Shown one piece after another: positions 26,124 to 34,312 of a DNA stretch of 64,000 bases. This stretch comes from Mucilaginibacter aurantiaciroseus (GTDB lineage Bacteria; Bacteroidota; Bacteroidia; Sphingobacteriales; Sphingobacteriaceae). Numbering within the stretch: the stretch's first letter is position 1; every line of letters begins with the position of its first letter. The translations under genes were made by a program, and so were the position numbers. Location: assembly GCF_024055595.1 (NCBI RefSeq), contig NZ_JAMXOF010000001.1, positions 682,001 to 746,000 on the forward strand, given 5' to 3'. The notes beneath the pieces were generated by a model, which saw only the letters and a list, made by a program, of their open reading frames with translations, was not told the DNA's origin and did no database searches.

Positions 26124-27215
26124 TTAATCTTGTTTGGGGTTAAGCCACAAGTCAATAGGGCGGTCAACTTTTGGGGCGAATGGCAGCATTATCTTTTTGC
26201 CCTGCCCGGCAGATGCATAGGCGGCATATAACATTTCAAGCACTGCACGGCCATCTTCGCCGGTTACCAACGGGGTTTTATCCTCGCGCACGCATTCTAT
26301 AAAGTGTTTCAGTTCGTGCGGATAGCCCTGGTTAAACACTTCTTCAAAAATGGTGAAACTCCATCCGGCAGAGGTATCTGCCTTTTCCATCGCGTAGCCA
26401 TAACCTTCCCGGCTATAAGTAAGCGCCGAGCTGCCCATAAAAAGGTCGGCATATATAACGCCGCCTTTGCCGTAGATCTCGCAACGGTCGTCCATGCCGC
26501 CATGTTTGGCCCAGCTGTCTTCGGCAACGCAGGTAACACCGTTCTCAAATTCAACAATTACCACGGCATTATCCTCACCTTTGGTTCGGGCACCATGTAA
26601 AACTGTATCCATAGTGGCATAAACACTTTTAACCTTAGCATTGCCCAGCATCCAGCGAAACCAGCCCATGGCGTGGCAGCCCATATCCATCAGCACACCG
26701 CCGCCGGCAAAATTGATGTCGTAAAACCAATCGGTGTGTGGGCCGGAGTGTTTTTCGGCTTGTTTAAGCATGTACACTTCGCCAACGGCACCCTCTTTTA
26801 CTACCTGCCTTGCACGTTCGTATTTAGGGGCGAAGCAAAGCTCCTCGGCATACATCAGCTTTACATTTTTGGCTTTGCAAACAGCTATCATTTCATCGGC
26901 TTCCTCTAAGGTAACGGCAAGTGGTTTTTCGATGATGATATGTTTGCCCGCGTTTGCCGCTTTAATGGTATTTACAGCATGCAGGTAATTGGGTACGCAA
27001 ATGTCTATTACTTCACAATCTGTTTCGGCAAGTAGTTTATCTACATCATCAAAATAAGCGGGGATATGATGCTTTTCTGCAAAGGCTTTGGCCTTATCTA
27101 TATTGCGGGCGTATACGGCTACTATCTCAGCTTCGGGTATAAAGCGCTGGTATGATTCTACGTGGATGTCAGATATAAATCCGGCGCCAAGTATGGCAAC
27201 TTTGGTTTTAGTCAT
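26124..27215 (-). CDS. Gfo/Idh/MocA family oxidoreductase (cytosolic)
   Basis: A 363-residue NAD(P)-dependent sugar oxidoreductase. Start chosen at MTKTKVAILGAG (27215), 11 bases after the SGNH stop, because the Rossmann motif GAGFISDIH begins at residue 10; the upstream ATG would add an unrelated leader. IIEKPLAVTLEEADEM near residue 94 holds the EKP motif and GGGVLMDMGCHAMGW near 170 the substrate-side histidine. It is the second gene of the minus-strand operon with NagB-like and PfkB-like genes. Confidence 0.87.
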   Translation of the reverse strand: MTKTKVAILGAGFISDIHVESYQRFIPEAEIVAVYARNIDKAKAFAEKHHIPAYFDDVDKLLAETDCEVIDICVPNYLHAVNTIKAANAGKHIIIEKPLAVTLEEADEMIAVCKAKNVKLMYAEELCFAPKYERARQVVKEGAVGEVYMLKQAEKHSGPHTDWFYDINFAGGGVLMDMGCHAMGWFRWMLGNAKVKSVYATMDTVLHGARTKGEDNAVVIVEFENGVTCVAEDSWAKHGGMDDRCEIYGKGGVIYADLFMGSSALTYSREGYGYAMEKADTSAGWSFTIFEEVFNQGYPHELKHFIECVREDKTPLVTGEDGRAVLEMLYAAYASAGQGKKIMLPFAPKVDRPIDLWLNPKQD

Positions 27216-27226
27216 GCTATAGAGTA

Positions 27227-27910
27227 TTACAGGTATTTCATTTTTTTTAGGTAAGCCACCCAAACTACATACGCCTCGGGTTTAAGGTGCAGGCCTTCAA
27301 AGGTATACCTGGCGTCCAGTCGGTTTTGTTTATCGAGGAAGAGCGGATGCAGGTTAATATAAGTATACCCCATGCTTGCCGCCTGCGCTTTTAGCATAGC
27401 GTTTACCCGCGGGATATGCTCGGCCTTGTCGTAATGCTGCGGAAAGTTTTTGACCGTGGGGTTTAACGGCAGAATGCTTTGTACAAAGATCTTGGTAGCC
27501 GGACTACCCGCTTTTACCCGTTTGATGATCTTGTAGTAATTGTAAGCGATCACCGAATCGGGGATATCCTTGCCAATGTCATTGATGCCCAGCAAAATAA
27601 ATAGTTTTTTTGGCTGGCGGATAATTACATCATCAAGCCTTCTTAGTATTCCGTAGGTGATATCGCCGCCTATGCCGCGGTTTACCACAGTGGTATCATT
27701 TAGTAGTTTGGCCCAGTTGCCCGTTTCGGTAATGCTGTTGCCTAAGAAGATGATACCACCTTTGGTTATGGGTTGCTTTTTAAATTGTTCCAGCCGGTCG
27801 GTAGTATGGTCGGGTATAAAAGGGATGGTATCAAACAGGTTTTGGTTCGACGGCCGGGTTTGCGCCTGCGCAAAAACAGGCAGCAGCAATAGCAGCAGGA
27901 TGTATTTCAT
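27227..27910 (-). CDS. Secreted SGNH/GDSL hydrolase
   Basis: A 227-residue esterase-fold protein; the start MKYILLLLLLPV at 27910 gives a clean signal peptide ending AQAQ. SGNH blocks are visible: IIFLGNSITETGNW (nucleophile Ser), RGIGGDITYG (Gly), LLGINDIGKD (Asn) and FEGLHLKPEAY (His). In block V the usual Asp of DGLH is Glu here. Likely a carbohydrate or acyl esterase in the periplasm. It heads the operon with three sugar-metabolism genes. Confidence 0.86.
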   Translation of the reverse strand: MKYILLLLLLPVFAQAQTRPSNQNLFDTIPFIPDHTTDRLEQFKKQPITKGGIIFLGNSITETGNWAKLLNDTTVVNRGIGGDITYGILRRLDDVIIRQPKKLFILLGINDIGKDIPDSVIAYNYYKIIKRVKAGSPATKIFVQSILPLNPTVKNFPQHYDKAEHIPRVNAMLKAQAASMGYTYINLHPLFLDKQNRLDARYTFEGLHLKPEAYVVWVAYLKKMKYL

Positions 27911-28083
27911 AATTTGTTTATTGGCGGTTAAAATACAATAATTAGTAATCATAGAGGGCTTTTTTGGTGATTTTTATGCGGATTTTGGTCAATTATTTGC
28001 ACTAAAAATCGATGTTTTTTTTATTAAGATATTGGGGTTAAATATTATTTTCTGACAAATCGCAAACAATTCTAAATACAATA

Positions 28084-28112
28084 ATGTTGCATTTGTATTA
28101 TCTTTGCAACAT
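28084..28112. promoter_or_regulatory. Candidate operator: perfect 8-base inverted repeat over the merC promoter
   Basis: ATGTTGCA (28084-28091) is exactly inverted as TGCAACAT (28105-28112) with 13 bases between. A TATCTTTG -7 box (28099-28106) lies inside it and the second arm covers the start codon of the MerC-like gene. With a Fur-family gene next door, this is a good candidate metalloregulator site. A related half-site, TTTGCAACAAAATTGC, occurs just after the Fur gene. Confidence 0.55.
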
Positions 28113-28563
28113 GATCTCGAGGTTAAAGACCATAAAACTGGACAATATTGGAATGACGGCGTCTACGCTTTGTGCTATACATTGCGCGGCGGTACCGGTG
28201 TTTTTTACCAGTTTGCCCTTGGTGGGCCTCGGCTTTTTGGCTAACCCCTGGGTAGAGTGGATCATGATCATCACCGCCTTGGTTGTGGGCATCTCATCTA
28301 TCGGTAACTCTTATTTTAAAGAGCATCACCGCGTGTTGCCATTGGCTTTGCTAATAACCGGCTTTCTGATCATCATCATCGGCCATTTATTTACAAAAGG
28401 CTGGATAGAGGCCGTTATTGTGCCTGTGGGCGGTTTTACCATTGCATTGGCGCATTTCATCAATTACAAATACGCGGGTACTTGCAGGGCGGGCGATAAC
28501 TTTTTCCACATCAAACACGCGCACAATCATGCACATGAACATGAAAGTCACAAGGCGGCGTAA
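28111..28563 (+). CDS. MerC-like membrane protein
   Basis: A 150-residue inner-membrane protein with four predicted helices. I chose MISRLKTIKL at 28111 because the promoter box lies just upstream, inside the longer reading. Cys21 and Cys25 in STLCAIHCAAVP match the metal-binding pair in the first helix of MerC. The C-terminus is His-rich (HIKHAHNHAHEHESH), suggesting zinc or another transition metal rather than mercury. It is 28 bases upstream of a Fur-family gene, and the pair is common in Bacteroidota. Metal import or sensing is inferred. Confidence 0.82.
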   Translation: MISRLKTIKLDNIGMTASTLCAIHCAAVPVFFTSLPLVGLGFLANPWVEWIMIITALVVGISSIGNSYFKEHHRVLPLALLITGFLIIIIGHLFTKGWIEAVIVPVGGFTIALAHFINYKYAGTCRAGDNFFHIKHAHNHAHEHESHKAA

Positions 28564-28576
28564 TTGCATTTTTTGT

Positions 28577-28584
28577 TAAATTTG
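28577..28584 (+). promoter_or_regulatory. -7 promoter box TAAATTTG upstream of the Fur-family gene
   Basis: A TAnnTTTG match ends 7 bases before the ATG at 28592, giving at most a very short leader. The regulator may therefore be transcribed both with merC and alone. Confidence 0.5.
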
Positions 28585-28591
28585 CATTAAA

Positions 28592-29044
28592 ATGGCACAA
28601 GTAAAAAATAACTACCAGTTTGAAGATATGCTGCAGAAGCATAATCTTAAAAAAACTGCGCCGCGGTTAAGGGTGCTGTCCATGATGTATTCCAAAAATA
28701 CGGCCACTTCGCAGCCCGACCTGGAGAGCGTAATGAATGATATTGACCGAGTTACGCTGTACCGCATCTTAAACACGTTCGAGGAAAAAGGCATCATTCA
28801 TAAAGTATTTGACTTGAACGGTACGGCCAATTACGCCGTTTGCCACTCGGATTGCCGGGAGAACCACCACCAAGACGAACATCTGCATTTTAACTGCACC
28901 TTGTGTAAAAATGTGTACTGTATTAACGAGCTAAATATGCCAAAGCTTACCCTGCCCGCGGGTTTCGAGGCGCAAGGGTTTACGCTTTATGCATCGGGCC
29001 TTTGCCCTAAATGCAGTAAAAAGGAACAGGTTAAAATGAACTGA
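28592..29044 (+). CDS. Fur-family metalloregulator
   Basis: A 150-residue transcription factor. The N-terminal winged helix includes LKKTAPRLRVLSMMYS (residues 19-34) and TLYRILNTFEEKGIIH (55-70). The dimerisation domain has a HHQDEHLHF metal site (92-100) and two CxxC pairs, C102/C105 and C138/C141, the structural zinc site. The pairing with a His-rich MerC-like protein and the inverted repeat at 28084 suggest zinc-type regulation (Zur-like), but Fur or PerR roles cannot be excluded from sequence. Confidence 0.87.
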   Translation: MAQVKNNYQFEDMLQKHNLKKTAPRLRVLSMMYSKNTATSQPDLESVMNDIDRVTLYRILNTFEEKGIIHKVFDLNGTANYAVCHSDCRENHHQDEHLHFNCTLCKNVYCINELNMPKLTLPAGFEAQGFTLYASGLCPKCSKKEQVKMN

Positions 29045-29175
29045 TTTGCAACAAAATTGCTATTAAACCATTGCGGTAAAAAAACGTCAAAAAACGACTT
29101 CCAATCACCAAAAACCGTCTTTTATTTTCCTTATGAATACAATGTTGATTACTTTAGCGTTCCTTAATAAAATAA

Positions 29176-29994
29176 ATGATTAAAAAAAGTATTGGGCCGA
29201 TAATTTCGGTTAGCATATTATGTTTTTACTTGCTGCTGTGTTCGTTCTCGCCTGCGGCAGATACCATCCGGGCTACAGGCTTTAAACTTAAAACCGTTAT
29301 TATCGATGCAGGCCACGGCGGCAAGGATGCCGGTGCAAAAGGCTTAACCTCATTCGAGAAGAATGTAACCCTTTCCATCGCCCAAAAATTGCAGGACGCC
29401 ATCAAGGCACAGATCCCCGATCTGAGTACTGTAATGACACGCTTCGACGATACCTTTATCGAATTGAGGCGCCGGTCTGATATTGCCAACAAATCGCAGG
29501 GCAACCTGTTTGTCTCTATCCATTGTAATTCATCTGCCGAGGGCACCGCCTACCGCGCGCACAAGCAAAGCGGGGTAATGCTGCTGGTTTATGCTTCAAA
29601 ACGTACGGGGGAACAATTGGAGGCTGTGCGCGAGAATGCATCTATCCTGATTGAAAAAGACCCAACAAAATACGAAGCGTTGGATGCTGCCGACCCGGCT
29701 AATGCCATTATTCTGGATGCCTTTACCAAAAAATACCGTAAGCAAAGCATACGTTTCGGCGAATTCTTGAACCAGGAATTTACAGAAACTGACGGTCGCC
29801 CGTCCATTGGCGTACGCGAGCAAAGCCTTTATGTGCTGGCTAACAGCGGTATGCCCGCGGTGCTTGTAGAAACAGGCTTTATCAATAACCCCGAAGAAGA
29901 GATATTCCTAAACTCGGACGAAGGACAGGCGCAGATCGTGCAAACCATTATCCGTTCTATTATGGCGTACAGGGCGGCACAGATGGCGCAGTAA
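29176..29994 (+). CDS. N-acetylmuramoyl-L-alanine amidase (Amidase_3)
   Basis: A 272-residue peptidoglycan hydrolase that cleaves the amide bond between MurNAc and the stem peptide. An N-terminal hydrophobic segment (about 7-27) exports it. Zinc ligands are His47 (IIDAGHGGKDAGAKG), Glu61 and His116 (FVSIHCNSSA); the catalytic Glu is Glu232 in LVETGFINNPEEE. All key residues are present. The family (AmiA/B/C-like) acts in daughter-cell separation. It is monocistronic by spacing, with 131 and 113 bases on either side. Confidence 0.92.
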   Translation: MIKKSIGPIISVSILCFYLLLCSFSPAADTIRATGFKLKTVIIDAGHGGKDAGAKGLTSFEKNVTLSIAQKLQDAIKAQIPDLSTVMTRFDDTFIELRRRSDIANKSQGNLFVSIHCNSSAEGTAYRAHKQSGVMLLVYASKRTGEQLEAVRENASILIEKDPTKYEALDAADPANAIILDAFTKKYRKQSIRFGEFLNQEFTETDGRPSIGVREQSLYVLANSGMPAVLVETGFINNPEEEIFLNSDEGQAQIVQTIIRSIMAYRAAQMAQ

Positions 29995-30107
29995 CTTTAA
30001 CATAAACTTTATTTTAATTTTAAAGCTAATAAGTATAAAAGGCATATATTAGATAAAGTTAGGGTTGCGGGTTGCGCTCCTTTCTGTAACCTGTATACAT
30101 TTATTTA

Positions 30108-30809
30108 ATGCCTCATTATTACCAGCACTATTCTTTTGATATGTGGTTAACACTCATCAAATCCGACCCCGAATTTAAAATTCAGCGCGCGCGGTTCTTC
30201 CACCAAAAGTTTAATAATACAGGCTTATCGGTTGATGATGTCGCCGGGGTTTTCCGTAAGGTGGACCTGATGTGCAACGCCGTGAACGAGAAAACAGGCA
30301 AGAACATTGATGCTGATGAAATGTACCTGATGGTGATCAGCCTCATCAATGGCGATCGGTTGAATATCGATGATATAGACTATCCCGCGCTACACCTGCA
30401 AATGGAGGATTTGCTTTTTAAATACCCGCCCCGCATGTATGCCGATGTAACAATTGATACCCTGCAGCATCTAAAGCTAAAAAGCGGAGCAACTTTTAGT
30501 TTGTTGAGCAACACAGGATACATCACCGGGAAAACATTAAGAAAAGTATTAGCACTTTATGAGCTGGATACCTATTTCGATTTTCAGCTGTACTCAGACG
30601 AGGCAGGGATGTCAAAACCAAACCCCGAATTTTTTAAGGCGATGCTAAACAACATAGATATATGTAACGGGGGCAAGAACATCCCGCTGAAAAACATTAT
30701 CCATGTGGGCGATAACCCTAAAAATGATGTTAAGCCAGCCGAAGAATTAGGCATCAGCTCCATGCTCATTAATTCAAACCAAAACAGCATTTTAAGCCTT
30801 TTAAACTAA
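30108..30809 (+). CDS. HAD-superfamily hydrolase of the Ter cluster
   Basis: A 233-residue haloacid-dehalogenase-fold phosphatase. Motif I is SFDMWLTL, with nucleophile Asp11 and Trp13 in place of the second Asp, as in the dehalogenase-like branch. Motif II is LLSNTGYIT, motif III Lys in GMSKPNPEFF and motif IV HVGDNPKNDV. It lies 2 bases before a PRPP-dependent transferase, and both precede TerD genes. HAD and PRTase genes are known parts of the biosynthetic side of Ter systems, proposed to make a nucleoside-like metabolite. Confidence 0.84.
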   Translation: MPHYYQHYSFDMWLTLIKSDPEFKIQRARFFHQKFNNTGLSVDDVAGVFRKVDLMCNAVNEKTGKNIDADEMYLMVISLINGDRLNIDDIDYPALHLQMEDLLFKYPPRMYADVTIDTLQHLKLKSGATFSLLSNTGYITGKTLRKVLALYELDTYFDFQLYSDEAGMSKPNPEFFKAMLNNIDICNGGKNIPLKNIIHVGDNPKNDVKPAEELGISSMLINSNQNSILSLLN

Positions 30810-30811
30810 GC

Positions 30812-31705
30812 ATGATAACCACTACCTACTCATTACACCATATCCACCACGATGATGATTTTGGCTTTGATGCCGATGATTACAGCCGTTTTAAGTTTGG
30901 CGATGGCGCTATATCAAAAGATTTTGGTATTGCCCTGGCGGATGGTTTTATTAATGAGTACTTAATCAATAACCCCGTCACCAAACAAATCGTGGTAATC
31001 TCGAGCCCGTATTCTTTTATCCCAACGGCAACCTTCGCCATGAAAACCTGGTTTGTTTACCGCCTAAACAATTGGCTGGCAGGGCAGGGCTTACCCGTGG
31101 TGCAGGAAACCAAGGTACACCGTACCATAACCTACAAAGAGGATTATGGTGAATTGGATGCCGAGCAGCGTATGAACCTGATAGGTAACGATAAGTTCCA
31201 TATTGATAAGGAGTTCCTGATTGGTAAAACGCTGTTTTTTTTAGATGATATCCGCATTACCGGCAGCCACGAACGTATGATCATGAAGATGGTTGATGCT
31301 TATGGGTTAAAGAACGACATCCACATGCTGTACTTTGCCGAACTGATCAATAAAAATATCCACCCCAATGTAGAGAACCACCTTAACTATCACCAGGTAA
31401 AATCTATTTTTGATTTGGATGGTATTATCAAAAGCAGCAATTTTTGCATCAATACGCGTATTGTAAAATACATATTAAACTATAGTTTTGATGGCTTTAG
31501 GGTGTTCATCCAAAACCAAACTGCAGATTTTGCAGAACTGCTGTACAACATGGCTTTGGGCAACGGTTACCATACTATAGAGGCGTACGAACTGAACCTT
31601 ATATTTATAAAAGAACAATTATTAGCCTCACCTCAATCCTCTCCAAAAGAGAGGCCTTTAAAGAGAGGGGTTTTAGAACCCTCTTCTTTGGAGAGGGCAG
31701 GATGA
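30812..31705 (+). CDS. Phosphoribosyltransferase-like protein of the Ter cluster, with repeat-encoded C-terminal tail
   Basis: A 297-residue protein of the PRTase fold. The PRPP-binding loop is visible as FFLDDIRITGSHERM near residue 147. It follows the HAD gene by 2 bases and precedes two terD genes, matching the nucleoside-metabolite module described for Ter systems. The final residues, from about 272 (ASPQSSPKER to LERAG), are encoded by a palindromic intergenic repeat (31623-31710), and the stop codon lies in its terminal arm. The native protein probably ended near residue 271, so the tail is likely neutral or recently acquired. Confidence 0.8.
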   Translation: MITTTYSLHHIHHDDDFGFDADDYSRFKFGDGAISKDFGIALADGFINEYLINNPVTKQIVVISSPYSFIPTATFAMKTWFVYRLNNWLAGQGLPVVQETKVHRTITYKEDYGELDAEQRMNLIGNDKFHIDKEFLIGKTLFFLDDIRITGSHERMIMKMVDAYGLKNDIHMLYFAELINKNIHPNVENHLNYHQVKSIFDLDGIIKSSNFCINTRIVKYILNYSFDGFRVFIQNQTADFAELLYNMALGNGYHTIEAYELNLIFIKEQLLASPQSSPKERPLKRGVLEPSSLERAG

Positions 31706-31710
31706 GGCTA
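31623..31710. repeat. Palindromic repeat, family D, overlapping a CDS end
   Basis: Terminal arms TAGCCTCA (31623-31630) and TGAGGCTA (31703-31710) are perfectly inverted, with CCTCTCC/GGAGAGG and other inner pairs. Related copies are at 2269 and 41155. It supplies the last 25 or so codons and the stop of the PRTase-like gene. Confidence 0.7.
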
Positions 31711-31757
31711 AATATTAAAGAAAACTTACTTTTTAACAATTTTAAAATAACAAGATA

Positions 31758-32312
31758 ATGGCAATTAATCTTCAAAAAGGGCAGCGCGAAGCTATCGACG
31801 CTCCCAAATTTACGATAGGCTTAGGTTGGGATACCAATACCTCATCTACCGGGGCTGCTTTTGACCTTGATGCATCTATATTTATTATGGGTGATAACAA
31901 AAAGATCTTGAGCGATGAGCACTTTGTTTTCTACAATAACCTAAAATCGCCGGATGGCGCGGTTGAGCACACAGGCGATAACCTTACCGGTGCAGGCGAT
32001 GGCGATGATGAGCAGGTAAAAATAGACCTGAGCATAATTGACCCGCGTGTAACCGAAATTTGCATTGTAGTAACCATCCACGAAGCGGAAAGCCGCCGCC
32101 AAAATTTTGGCCAGGTGCGCAACTCGTTCGTACGTATTTTTGACGCGGCTACCAACGCAGATATTTTGAAATACGAGCTGGAAGAGGATTTCTCGATAGA
32201 AACAGCTGTAGAATTTGGCCGTATTTACAAACGCGATAACAAATGGAAATTTGAGGCAGTAGGCGCCGGTATGAAAGGCGGCTTGCAAGATTATTTAAAT
32301 AAGTACAACTAA
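31758..32312 (+). CDS. terD: TerD family protein
   Basis: A 184-residue calcium-binding beta-sandwich protein of the tellurium-resistance/stress-response family. Family motifs are LGWDTN near residue 23, FDLDASIFIM near 35, and the Asp-rich loop HTGDNLTGAGDGDDEQ near 72-87 that binds calcium. Cytosolic, possibly membrane-associated with TerC. It is the first of two tandem terD genes whose first nine codons are nearly identical in DNA sequence, which shows duplication. Its own promoter may lie in the A/T-rich 50 bases upstream. Confidence 0.93.
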   Translation: MAINLQKGQREAIDAPKFTIGLGWDTNTSSTGAAFDLDASIFIMGDNKKILSDEHFVFYNNLKSPDGAVEHTGDNLTGAGDGDDEQVKIDLSIIDPRVTEICIVVTIHEAESRRQNFGQVRNSFVRIFDAATNADILKYELEEDFSIETAVEFGRIYKRDNKWKFEAVGAGMKGGLQDYLNKYN

Positions 32313-32323
32313 AACAGTCGATA

Positions 32324-32364
32324 GTCCATAGTAAAAAGCAGGCTATGGGCCATCAACTATGGAC
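32324..32364. repeat. Inverted repeat between the terD genes
   Basis: GTCCATAG (32324-32331) is inverted as CTATGGAC (32357-32364), with CTATGGGCC between them. It could attenuate or process the terD-terD transcript. Confidence 0.5.
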
Positions 32365-32391
32365 AACCCTTAACATAAATAAATTTAAATT

Positions 32392-33006
32392 ATGGCAATT
32401 AATCTTCAAAAGGGGCAACGCATCAGCCTCGAAAAAACTAACGGCAGCAAACTGCAAAACGTTTGTGTGGGTATAAACTGGGGCGCTATAGAGAAAAAGG
32501 GCATATTTGGCTTTGGTGGCAGCAAAGAAGCGGTTGACCTTGACGCCAGCTGCGCTTTGTTTGATGAGAATAAAAAACTGATAGACGTAGTGTACTTCGG
32601 TAACCTAAAATCGAAAGACAACGCCGTAAGCCACAGTGGTGATGACCTTACCGGTGATATGGGCGGCGATGATGGTTTAGATAACGAAGTGATTTCGCTT
32701 GACCTGGGCGGCCTTAACCCGGCGGTTAAACACGTGGCATTTGTGCTTAATAGCTTCAAAGGCCAGGATTTTGGTACCATACCTTTCGCGTCTATCCGTA
32801 TTTACGAAGGCACGCCAAAACGTGTGAACGAGATCTTCGCAACGTACGATATTGCCAACGGATCCGACTTTAAGGGCCACGTATCAATGGTGATGGGCAT
32901 CTTCTACAACAAAAACAGCGAGTGGAAATTTAACGCCATTGGCGAACCAACCAAAGACCGCAAGCTGGAAGAAACCGTGAATACCGTAATGCGTAATTAT
33001 TTGTAA
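32392..33006 (+). CDS. terD: TerD family protein (second copy)
   Basis: A 204-residue TerD-fold protein. Motifs are INWGAI near residue 28, VDLDASCALFD near 44 and the calcium loop HSGDDLTGDMGGDDGLDNE near 82-100. The start MAINLQKGQR is shared with the copy at 31758. This one has an extra insertion (EKKGIFGFGGSKE) typical of longer TerD/TerZ proteins, so the pair may form mixed assemblies. It is followed by a palindromic repeat and then telA. Confidence 0.92.
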   Translation: MAINLQKGQRISLEKTNGSKLQNVCVGINWGAIEKKGIFGFGGSKEAVDLDASCALFDENKKLIDVVYFGNLKSKDNAVSHSGDDLTGDMGGDDGLDNEVISLDLGGLNPAVKHVAFVLNSFKGQDFGTIPFASIRIYEGTPKRVNEIFATYDIANGSDFKGHVSMVMGIFYNKNSEWKFNAIGEPTKDRKLEETVNTVMRNYL

Positions 33007-33021
33007 TTTAACGTAATTTTT

Positions 33022-33112
33022 GCTCTTCTCTTGAGAGGGCGCGCGCCGGATAGTTTAATGGCAGATGTGTTTGTTTGCTAACACACCTCTGTCCATCTTA
33101 AGAGGGAAGCCC
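33022..33112. repeat. Palindromic intergenic repeat
   Basis: GGCAGATGTGTT (33060-33071) faces AACACACCTCTGTCC (33080-33094), and CTCTTGAGAGGG and CTTAAGAGGG lie outside these. It fills most of the terD-telA gap. There is no T-run to make it a terminator. Confidence 0.6.
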
Positions 33113-33165
33113 TTTGCTCAGGCCGATAAACGAGAAAGTTATCATTATTATTAAACAACAAAACA

Positions 33166-34305
33166 ATGGAAACCAACCTAACCAACGAGGGTGCCGGCCT
33201 GCCGGATTTTGCAGCTACACCGGCTGCGGCAAGCACTAACACCCCGGTTAAATTAGATAAAGAAGGCAACGTAGACCTGACCAATATTACGCCGGATGAG
33301 GTTAAAAAATTCAATGAAAAAGGCAAGGACTTAAACCCAAGCGACGTAAACTCGATCCTGAATTATGGTACCGATGTGCAGGCATCTATGGAGCGTTACA
33401 GTAATACTTTCCTTACATCGGTACGTACGTTTGATTCGGGCGAGGTAGGCACTTTAATTACCGACCTGCTGCACGAGCTGAATTATATTGATGTAGACGA
33501 ACTGGAGCAAAACGCTTTTGTAAAAATCATATCTCGCATCCCAATTTTGCGTACCCTGGTTATGGATACCAAAAAGATGTTTGCCAAGTACGACCTGGTG
33601 GTTAACAACGTTGACAAGATCACCAACAAAATAAAAGCGGGCCGTGTAAACTCCATTAAGGATAATGCATCGCTGCAAACCATGTTTGATAGCAATGTAG
33701 ACTACATCCACCAGATGGAAGAGCTTATTATTGCCGGCCAGTTACGCTATGCGGAATTGAACGAGCAGCTTGCGGTGATGGACGGCAACCCATCTGCCTA
33801 CCAGGATTACGAGATTGCCGACCTGCGCGATTACGTAAACCGTTTGGATAAACGCCTTGCCGATTTAAAGGTGGTTCGCTTTATTATGCTGCAATCGCTT
33901 GCCCAGATCCGCGTGGTGCAAAACAACAATACCACCATTGCAGAAAAGGCGCAGTCGATAGTATCTACCACCATCCCGGTTTGGAAAAACCAGCTCACCA
34001 TTGCCGTGGCCTTGAACAGGCAAAAGGCCAATGTAGAGATGCAGAAAAAGATCTCGGACACTACAAATACCATTTTGCTTAAAAACGCCGAGCTTTTAAA
34101 AACAAACAGCATAGATGTTGCCCGCGAAAATGAGAAAACTGTGGTATCTTTGGATACTTTAAAACGTACTACACAATCGTTAATAGAGACTTTAACCGAG
34201 GTTAAACGCATCCATGACGAGGGTACACAAAACAGAAAAACGCTTAATACCGAGTTGCAAACTTTAGAAACTGAGTTGAAAAAGAATGTGACCAATACAC
34301 GTTAA
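33166..34305 (+). CDS. telA: Toxic anion resistance protein, TelA family
   Basis: A 379-residue mostly helical protein of the TelA/KlaA family. The conserved middle region contains GTLITDLLHELNYID near residue 88 and MDTKKMFAKYDLVVNNVDKI near 133. The C-terminal half (about 230-379) is coiled-coil rich. TelA proteins occur in Ter and related stress modules and are linked to resistance to tellurite and cell-wall agents; the mechanism is unknown. It is 7 bases upstream of an unrecognised gene and in the same run as TerC. Confidence 0.9.
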   Translation: METNLTNEGAGLPDFAATPAAASTNTPVKLDKEGNVDLTNITPDEVKKFNEKGKDLNPSDVNSILNYGTDVQASMERYSNTFLTSVRTFDSGEVGTLITDLLHELNYIDVDELEQNAFVKIISRIPILRTLVMDTKKMFAKYDLVVNNVDKITNKIKAGRVNSIKDNASLQTMFDSNVDYIHQMEELIIAGQLRYAELNEQLAVMDGNPSAYQDYEIADLRDYVNRLDKRLADLKVVRFIMLQSLAQIRVVQNNNTTIAEKAQSIVSTTIPVWKNQLTIAVALNRQKANVEMQKKISDTTNTILLKNAELLKTNSIDVARENEKTVVSLDTLKRTTQSLIETLTEVKRIHDEGTQNRKTLNTELQTLETELKKNVTNTR

Positions 34306-34312
34306 TTGGCAT

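Noticed and set aside
30812..31705. Treating the C-terminal tail of the PRTase-like protein as a functional domain
   Set aside because: The DNA of the tail is an intergenic palindrome also found at 2269 and 41155.
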